A DNA stretch of 64,000 nt from Antedon mediterranea (taxonomy: Eukaryota; Echinodermata; Crinoidea; Comatulida; Antedonidae). A program made the translations under genes and the position numbers. Numbering within the stretch: the stretch's first letter is position 1; each line of letters opens with the position of its first letter. This document shows positions 50,989 through 64,000 of the stretch, one piece after another. The stretch covers positions 9,993,001-10,057,000 of the forward strand of contig NC_092671.1 of assembly GCF_964355755.1 (NCBI RefSeq), written 5' to 3'. A model generated the notes under the pieces. It saw only the letters and a program-made list of their open reading frames with translations. It made no database searches and was not told where the DNA came from.

Positions 50989-53900
50989 TCAGTACTCAAT
51001 TGGCTTTGTTGAAGCTGTGTTACTTCTTCCGACTGTCGTTGAAAACCTTGGCCTAGCTTTTAACTGAGCAGACTTACTTTTGTTCTCTTTTGCAGCAAGC
51101 AACGGTGATCTAAAAACACAATTTCAGTGCAAAAAATATATTTAAAGAAATTGTTTCAGTCTATGAATTCAATATGCTTTTAATTTTTCTATTCACATTT
51201 ATGGTCGAAACATGGATATACGATATTCCATAACTTGTCATTGTGTTAAACTTAAATATCAATAAGAAAAATCAATTAAAAATTGCTTTAAATTGAAAAC
51301 AGATACAAAAAGGTAATAATCGTAAAATATACAATAAAATGTCACCGCACACACAATAATTTTACACAGCAATTTATTATTATTAGTTTTAAGAATAAAA
51401 TTATTTTCATATACTCACTGCAATAACATGTCAATTGTATTTTGTATTGCTTGTGTTTTACGATGCTGACTTCCATACAAGTTTGATTTGATACCGTGGC
51501 ACTGAAATTTTATTTTAATCAATAAAAACCCTGAGTGAGCTCTTTTAACCTTTTCTTAAACAACGAATACAAAAAATTATAAACTTTTGAGGTATTTAAT
51601 CAATAGTTGATCTTAAAATCAATAGTAGTAAGTTGATGGCAAATAGTTTTTATTGAAAAGAAAGAGAAAATTATGCACAGAATATAAATAATTACCTTTT
51701 TAAAATATATTAATGCTTTATCAAGTTTTCCCTGAGCCATTAGAAGTGAAGCATATAACTTATAACTCTCACCAACTTCTTCACTAAGTTCACCATACAC
51801 TGTGTTCTTAGCCGATATAATGCATTTTAACAAATCTATGGCTTCCTATATAAAATGAATACAATTAGTGAGAAGAACATTGCATTTGTATAATGCTCTG
51901 GTCTACACAATCAAACTAGTGTGATGTGCTCAAATATGGTAGTGATATGTCCAAATATGGTAGTGATATCATCATGTCCATATATGGGCACACCCCATTT
52001 TGTTGTCACATAAAGTTTGAAAGTGTAGACAGATTTTTAGATTGGATTTCTGTTTTTTTATTATTGCTTCATAATCACTGTATAGTGCTGTCATATTGAA
52101 AGGTTTGTACAGTATTACTGCAGTATTGCTTTCCAGTTTATTATAGTCCTGCAGAATCTTAATTAACATTTGCAGGTAACAGAGCCTGTAGCCAGGAGGT
52201 TCTTTGCCCCAAAAGGAGACATACAATGTAAGAAGCACTAATGGATCAAAGCTATTTAACATGTTTTAGGCCTAATCTAGTATATTTGCCTGCTGGCTAG
52301 GTGGTAGGTAGGTTTGGCCAAATGGACATGAGCTAGACCTATTTACTAGCACTTTTGCTGGTCTCTATTTGGAAGGCCATGGAAAAGGAGGTTTCTTTCA
52401 TACCATAGGAAACCCCCTATCTAAGGGCTTGGTAACTCACCTCTGTGCGTTGTGTTCGTATGAGTAATTTGCAAAGCTCTTCTTGCACCTCAATTGACTT
52501 GGCATGATGTTCACCATGAACAACGCTATATGTACCAAGACTCTCCTCTAGGTAGCGTTCTGCAGCATCTATTAAAACAGAATACACTATCAAAGTTTGA
52601 CCAAAAAAAATGTGATGTGCCCAAATATGGTAGTGATACGGCCAAACATGGTAGTGAATGACATCCTCATGTCCATATGGGTACATCACATTTTTTTGTC
52701 ACATAAAGTTTGGTTTTGTAGACAAGGCTTTATACTCAGGAGTATAAATTGGTACCAGAAATTGTCAACTCTCTCACAACTGGTAACCAATCTTTACTAC
52801 TGTTCATGCAAAACCATGCTTACTTTCTGCCTCAGTTGTGCCGGATTTGGTATATGCCATCGCAAGCTGATAAGCTGTCTCTCCTGTCAACTCTTGTGGT
52901 CTTTTTGAACTTTGAAAAGACAAGCACATTAATGTAGTGATTTACAAATGTAAACAATAGGTAAAACGTTGAGAGTATATTTAATTACAAAAATGTGTGA
53001 TGTGGGTTTTAAAATACTTATATTGTCCTGTAACTACAATATCCGCACCTACAAAATTGTGTGGCAGCCCTGTGTCAACAATTGACAAATTAAATGTTCT
53101 GAATGCTTTGATTCGATCCCAAACTTAGACCACCTCAAGAGTGAGTTGACCTAAATGATAAATATAATAGCTGTGAATGCTATGTGTTCGATCCCGGAGT
53201 TGCCCAAATTTAGACCACCTCACAAGTGAGGCAGTCAGTGAACTGTATTAAATATATGACCTTAAAATTAACATGCAAAAATGCATTTTCTCTCAGAAGC
53301 TAAACAGAAGTGTAAATGGTGTCTATCATACCTGGAAGATGCAATAGAATGGGCCTGAAGGAAGTATTCAACAGCTCTATCATGATCAGCTTTGTCCTTC
53401 TTGCTTTGTTCTAGTCTTCCCATATCTTGGTAAACTGCTACTAAATCACTACTTTCCTTGCCCGAGTCTCCCTTGATCAGCTTTATAGCTTTTTCATAGT
53501 ATGTGAAACCAGCTGTATGTCTGCCTTGACTTGCACACAATCTGAAGAAAACAATTATAAAAATATCATTATATACTGTACTGAAAGCAACCAAAATCAT
53601 GGTCACTACTGTTTGTATTATTTATTTATACTGGGTGACCTCTTCAGTCACAGAATAGTCTCTCAGAGGGCAGTTATGATCAGTGGATGTGATGTACTAG
53701 TACACATGGGTAACTTCCTACTCATCTCGAAAGATGTAGTAGGTTCTCCACATGAGCTAGATGTGTACACTGGATCTACGGTTTATAGTCCTTATCCGAA
53801 AAGACTAAAATAGTTCTTATCCCAGAAGAAGAAGAGAGCAAAGTAATACATTAGAGGTACAACGAATAAAAACATTATATAGACTAACCTTGCCAAAGCT

Positions 53901-55302
53901 AGTTTAACTTTGATATCCAAGTCGTCTTGATTGTATAGTTTTCTTCTTTCTTCACAACTTCTCTCTGCCTTTGCTAAGTTTTGTTCACCTTGGGGGTATG
54001 TTAGGAATGTTAAGGAATCATATCAAACCATATAAGATTGAATCAAATCATGATCAAAGAGATTTTGTGAATAAACTTGCCAGGATGTAATTGTACTGGG
54101 GAGCAGAAGTACAGATATTATTGTTATAAATATTTGTGTGTAAGTTTATGAATAAACATTGAATATTACAAATGTAATTCACGCAAATCATATAGAAAAT
54201 GTATAACAAAGCAAAGGATATTTTTTTAGAATAGTGCAAGCCCTTCCCAAGGTATAGTATGTAGTAATTAAAGCCAACAAAAGCCCAGCTTTGTCATCAG
54301 TACTAGTCGTTGAATGTGCTTCTTTTAGAAGAATAGTTTTAGCTAGGCTTGCATGATGCTCTGCCTGGGGAGCTAAACCTTTTAAAAACAAAAAATAGTG
54401 TTAAAATTAGTCAACATTTTTTTGCATATACAATCGTTCATTGTTATCATCAAATTTGGCTCATCTGAATTCTAAAACCTACTTCGTGAAACTAAATAAC
54501 ATAGCCACTAATGCTTAACTTATAAACATACAAGATTATAGCTAACATACACCTTTAGATATTATAGCCTTGCCTGTGCTTGCATCATACAACACGGAGC
54601 CTTGATTACTTATATATTAATAATATTTAGCGTACTTTTACCTCTTAGTTCTAAGTAAGCCTGGCCTAGGTTAGCATAACTATGTGCTAATTGCCAGTGG
54701 CCATCTCCATACACCAGTCTTGCCAGCGCTGTACAACGAATCCATTCAGCCATTGCTAAATCAACCTGAAAAATGTATTTAATGACATAAAAGAAACAGG
54801 AGAGCTGATAATAAAAACAAAATCATTAAAATTATGGTGATAGAGATGTCATAAGGCGATATCAACGACATTGTTAAATTGACAATGTTGATAATAATCT
54901 ATTCTTAGATTTAAAGTATCTGCAAAAATCAACATTTTCTCACATTAATAATGTATTGAAAATATAATTAAAAGTTTACCTTATTTTTGGCTGTGAATTT
55001 GTTGGCATACTTTTCGGCTATATGTAATCGGTCTTCTGGAGAACCTTGCTCATATCCAGTGTCAAGAGTTATGTCCGAACCGTAATCAGACGACACAGCA
55101 GAAGCATCGTCAGACCAAACACTACTGCTGAAACAAACAAAAAAAAGTAAACTGAGCACATTCCAAACATATTTATCTCAGGTAAGTAAGAAGTTTGGGT
55201 AATTTACCTAGCATCTTTTGGTGAATCTTCCTCTTCAGTGTGAATACTGCCATTTTTTTCACCACTACTGTCTTCACTTTCAAAACTGTCTGAGAATGAC
55301 AT
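50989..55302 (-). CDS. TTC23-family tetratricopeptide repeat protein, 11 exons, complete
   Basis: Minus-strand exons: 55302-55208, 55127-54980, 54765-54642, 54378-54222, 53999-53889, 53541-53332, 52909-52824, 52568-52441, 51845-51696, 51501-51419, 51109-50989. They join without frameshift into 470 aa (human TTC23 447 aa). An acidic Ser-rich N-terminus (about 1-60) is followed by TPR-like helical pairs: RCTALARLVYGDGHWQLA, YANLGQAYLEL, NLAKAERS, YYEKAIKLI, AVEYFLQAHSIA, EVGESYKLYASL and a final LYG...T. This order matches vertebrate TTC23 and TTC23L; I cannot tell which paralogue it represents, and it may predate their split. TTC23 is reported at the ciliary EvC zone acting in Hedgehog signalling, so a ciliary scaffold role is inferred. 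The intron between exons 4 and 5 appears to be U12-type; without it the TPR alignment would break. Two MITEs and a SINE fragment lie in introns. Confidence 0.87.
51893..52038. mobile_element. MITE family 1 copy
   Basis: Termini 'gctctggtctacacaatcaa' and 'gtgtagacagatttt'; two tandem 'caaatatggtagtgatatg' units inside. It lies in an intron of the TTC23-family gene. Confidence 0.85.
52582..52731. mobile_element. MITE family 1 copy, left terminus eroded
   Basis: 'acactatcaaagtttgacca' at the left and 'tttgtagacaaggcttta' at the right. The interior has two 'ccaaatatggtagtgat'-like units. Its left edge is only 13 bases upstream of the acceptor side of TTC23 exon 8. Confidence 0.8.
53105..53232. 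repeat. Tandem pair of tRNA-B-box-like segments
   Basis: 'gattcgatcccaaactta...gaccacctcaagagtgag' is repeated about 72 bases later as 'gttcgatcccggag...gaccacctcacaagtgag'. It is probably a duplicated SINE piece. It lies in an intron of the TTC23-family gene. Confidence 0.5.
53681..53820 (-). mobile_element. tRNA-derived SINE (family A), 5'-truncated, minus orientation
   Basis: Read on the minus strand it gives 'ggataaggactataaaccgt', then 'ccagtgtacacatctagctc' and 'ctactacatctttcgagatg', collinear with the copy at 9840-9930. The tRNA-like head is missing. It lies in an intron of the TTC23-family gene. Confidence 0.75.
54000..54221 (-). other. U12-type (AT-AC) intron of the TTC23-family gene
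   Basis: On the minus strand the intron starts with ATATCCTTT (54221-54213), identical to the minor-spliceosome AT-AC donor. It ends in AC, with the branch-point consensus TTCCTTAAC 9 bases before the splice. No GT donor at this place keeps the frame. Splicing at these sites gives ILKKYPQGEQNLAKAE, which aligns without gaps to LQKFKEAAENLTKAE of human TTC23. Confidence 0.85.
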
Positions 55303-56652
55303 TCTTCCAAATTAATTATAATAAATTCTGTTGATCTGTGTGAACTAAAGAGAATAGAAAAAATACAACTGTATTAAATAATTTGCTTTTTGCTAAATTA
55401 AAACTACAGTGACTAATGAATATAATAACATTAAATAAAATCCTAATGTAGGATAGGCCTGGGCCCCCCAACTAGTAATTTTTTTTTTTTAAATAAAAAA
55501 ATGTGAAAAACATCCAACAATAAATTACAATCGGCTGGCATTTATACTTGTATTTGCTACGTATAGGTACTAACTCAGTACTGCATCCTCTACTCTACTA
55601 CTAGTTCCTACTAGTAGTACTACTAGTACTACTACTACAGTTAGCCTACTAGTACTCTACTAATAGCCATATAGCCTATAGGCTATGTCATGAAGTTTAA
55701 TATAAAATAAAGAAAGTAGCCCATCATATACAGCAGTAGGAAAGTCGGTATTTACAGGCCTAAAATAGTATTTTATATAACATAGATATTAGATATACAT
55801 CTGGGTCGGGCTGCTATGCTAGCTACGGTAAATAGTAACTAGGCCTAGGCCTAGGCTACTGGGCTTGCCCGGCCCTACCTCTCCTCTAGCCTAGTACTGT
55901 AGTAGCCTACTACTAGTAGAGAGAAGAGGCTAGCTAGCAAGGCCCAGAATGGAGATCTGATTATAGTAATTTAAGTAGGTATCTAGCTATGTTTTGTCTA
56001 TGTTTTAATTGACAGATTCAGTCATTTTAAACTACCCCCTTTTACCTTTCTGGGTTTATTTCTTACACACGATTATTTATTGTAAATGTTTATTATTAAT
56101 GAAACTCTTTCTCACACATATATCTCTCACTATTTCATATGTTTATGTTGTCATGAAAACGTTTCCAGAAAATGTATTAAAATTGATTTGAATTTGAATT
56201 TACAATCAATAATTAAATATATATAATTATGATTAACAATAGTGCTTTTAATTTGTAGTGTTATATAATTCAATCAAATATATTTTGTAATCAAATAATA
56301 CTTATTACCTAGTTTGTACGCTAACAATTTAATTTTTAAACATTTTATTTAACATAATATTTCTGGCAATTCGAATATACTAATTTGTTTACGTATAGGC
56401 CTGTGTTCCAAAAATTTAAAAAAATTAACCGATAATAAATCTTAAGCAAAAGAAATATTCAAATTGATTGGGAAGTAGTCACATGGTTTTTGGTTGAATT
56501 TATTTTGTCTTTTTATAAGTGAAAATAAAGTTATTTTTTATACGGACGTGATCAACTTTTTCAAAGACTTCATTTTTTTGGGGACAATACATCTTTTTAA
56601 AGCTGTATGCTAATTGATATGAGGGGAGAAGAGCAATATAGCCTAATTTTTA

Positions 56653-56681
56653 GGAGGTGGTGGGGGGGAGGGGGAGGAGGG
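56653..56681 (+). repeat. G-rich tract, possible quadruplex
   Basis: G runs of 2-7 separated by single A or T over 29 bases, in otherwise AT-rich DNA. Confidence 0.6.
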
Positions 56682-57046
56682 CAAGTGATAGTTGTGTGAT
56701 GGCGATGTTACAATCCGTTATGCTTGATTAAATAATGACGTAATGCTAACCGGATATAAAATAAAGAAAGATTTATAATCTGGGTTGTAATACGGGTTAG
56801 CTCAGCGACATATGATATGATATGGAAGAAGCCTGTTATATTATTAATGGTATGCCGCATGTATTCATATCATAGTCAACTGGCTGTGGATCTAAAATGG
56901 AAAAATGGGCATGGGCCGGCGGGGACCGGCGATGTAAAATAAATCTCACTCGTTTTAAACTCACTGTCGCACATTCTATTTACACTCGGTCGGAATAAAC
57001 TTTAAAAAAACACGCGCACGCCGTACGAATGAGCAATATTAGTCAT

Positions 57047-57091
57047 ATGTATACCAATAGAGATATTATACATATCTCTATGGGTATACCA
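57047..57091. repeat. Hairpin with ~18-bp arms
   Basis: 'gtataccaatagagatat' and 'atatctctatgggtatac' are inverted copies with one mismatch around a short loop. Function unknown; it may be a MITE remnant. Confidence 0.65.
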
Positions 57092-57864
57092 TTTCAGTAG
57101 GTTGAACATGGTCGACTGACTCAATGGGTGTGTGGTGCCAGTCTTGTCGACCAAAAGTCGAGAAATCTGTGTCCAAACCAGTGAGGTAAAGCTTCGGCTA
57201 TAAAAAATCATCAAATCATTAAAAACAAAGATCTTATAATCTAAAGATAGGACACTCTCGGAATTTTACGTGCAATTCATGTAACACACATGGAGCTCAT
57301 TTTATAGGGCGCCCTCTCGCTCAAACGAGTAGATTTATGGATCAGATATGTCTACTGTATTGTAACTGAATACTCAATTTTTTTCATCACAATAATAGTA
57401 TATGATCTTTGGTTTATTCCAAAGATCTTATATACTACTTTTCATCCAGCAGCAAAACAGTGCATATTAGGAAAATATATTAGTCAAATATAGTGTGTTT
57501 GTTATAAACAATTAAAAAAGAACAAGAAGTCACTTTTTAAAATCACTACTTCGACTATTTTATTGCAGTAATTTTTAGGAATATATTTATAAACAATCAT
57601 AGGCTTAAGCCTACAGTCATGACATGAAACAGATTATGATAGTCAATTCTGAGACAATTCATACTAGGACTACTGCATTATGTACCCATCATTCGCCATG
57701 ACATTCATCTGTTATTATAATTTATTTAAAACCTGAGATAGCAATTAGTTATGTTATAGTAGTCTCAGTTTAAAATTAACTCAATAACTATTGCAAAATG
57801 ATGCACGGGCCACCCAGAGGAAATATAAAAAATGTAGAAACATTGAAATAAAATCATCATATTT

Positions 57865-58070
57865 AATTTACGCCGCACTGTTACTTGGTGTGGTGGATTT
57901 GGGACATCAACTATTGTAGGGACTGCATTCCATATACAAGTCTTCTTGTGACCATCAGTATTTGAGATTCTTCGAAATGAATATTGCACAAGCGGCAATT
58001 ACGATGTAAATAGGAACTTGGTTTCCTTCTCAAATCCGCGCGTCGTGTGTTCTGGGCCCATTTTGCACAC
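57865..58070 (-). pseudogene. THAP-domain exon relic with frameshift
   Basis: Minus strand. After a good acceptor (tttacag, exon side at 58070), one frame reads KWAQNTRRADLRR...YLHRNCRLCNIHFEESQ. The next frame then continues NAVPTIVDVPNPPHQV. These are the second half of a THAP zinc finger: the C-x2-H-type 'LC..HFE' zinc pair followed by the AVPT(I/L)(V/F) motif that ends the domain. The two halves are in different frames, so at least one base has been gained or lost near 57955-57975. A possible donor (gtaaat) follows. THAP fingers bind DNA and occur in P-element-like transposases and in host genes. No first-half exon (C-x2-4-C) was seen upstream. It is most likely a dead fragment. Confidence 0.6.

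Positions 58071-64000
<5,930 letters not shown>

Larger units (their letters stand above)
55303..57864. other. Upstream region of the TTC23-family gene; no gene seen
   Basis: From 55440 to 55960 the DNA is rich in CTAG, TAGGCCTA and 'ctactactagtag' words, probably promoter/5' UTR of the TTC23-family gene. A G-rich block lies at 56653-56681. Two short hairpins occur, at 57047-57091 and 57391-57434. No coding region was identified. Confidence 0.45.

Noticed and set aside
53820-54260. GT-AG intron between TTC23 exons 4 and 5
   Set aside because: The first GT after exon 4 either adds residues that break the TPR alignment or hits a stop; the AT-AC sites fit exactly.

Overview
This window looks like nuclear DNA of an invertebrate animal, most likely a marine deuterostome. 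An echinoderm is a reasonable guess, but the sequence does not prove it. The evidence is AT-rich DNA, multi-exon genes with GT-AG introns of 0.1-3 kb, an ASIC-type channel, a Smad2/3 gene, an Abi gene, an intron-less TRIM gene, and dense MITEs and tRNA-derived SINEs. There are no prokaryotic features.

Layout. 1693-5375 (+): a seven-exon PLP/zinc D-serine dehydratase / D-threonine aldolase family enzyme (372 aa). 6899-8809 (+): a single-exon TRIM/RBCC protein with RING, three B-box-like modules, coiled coil and filamin repeat (636 aa). 10583-19008 (-): a 12-exon coiled-coil protein resembling vertebrate FLACC1 (574 aa). 21557-24700 (-): Abl interactor Abi, five exons (476 aa). 24701-36870: about 12 kb with no supported gene, holding a large tandem-repeat array and TCA/GTC satellite-like DNA. 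36871-47965 (+): an eight-exon DEG/ENaC/ASIC channel (503 aa). 50989-55302 (-): an 11-exon TTC23-family TPR protein (470 aa), whose fourth intron has the signals of a U12-type AT-AC intron. About 57865-58070 (-): a frameshifted THAP-domain relic. 60871-end (+): the first two coding exons of Smad2/3 (MH1 domain); the rest lies beyond the window.

I assembled every gene model by hand from splice sites, codon phase and family similarity. In each model the exon phases sum to an uninterrupted reading frame, and protein lengths match the families. The genes do not form an operon; they are independent loci. Two neighbour pairs may reflect old linkage: FLACC1-like/Abi (human FLACC1 and ABI2 are both at 2q33) and TTC23/Smad2/3 (human TTC23 and SMAD3 are both on chromosome 15).

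The non-coding part is dominated by one short inverted-repeat MITE family (about 11 copies), a fold-back element packed with TGACGCAC motifs, at least three kinds of tRNA-like SINE, and islands rich in TAGGCCTA/CTAG next to the 5' ends of several multi-exon genes. I see no CRISPR, no true tRNA or rRNA gene and no intact autonomous transposon.
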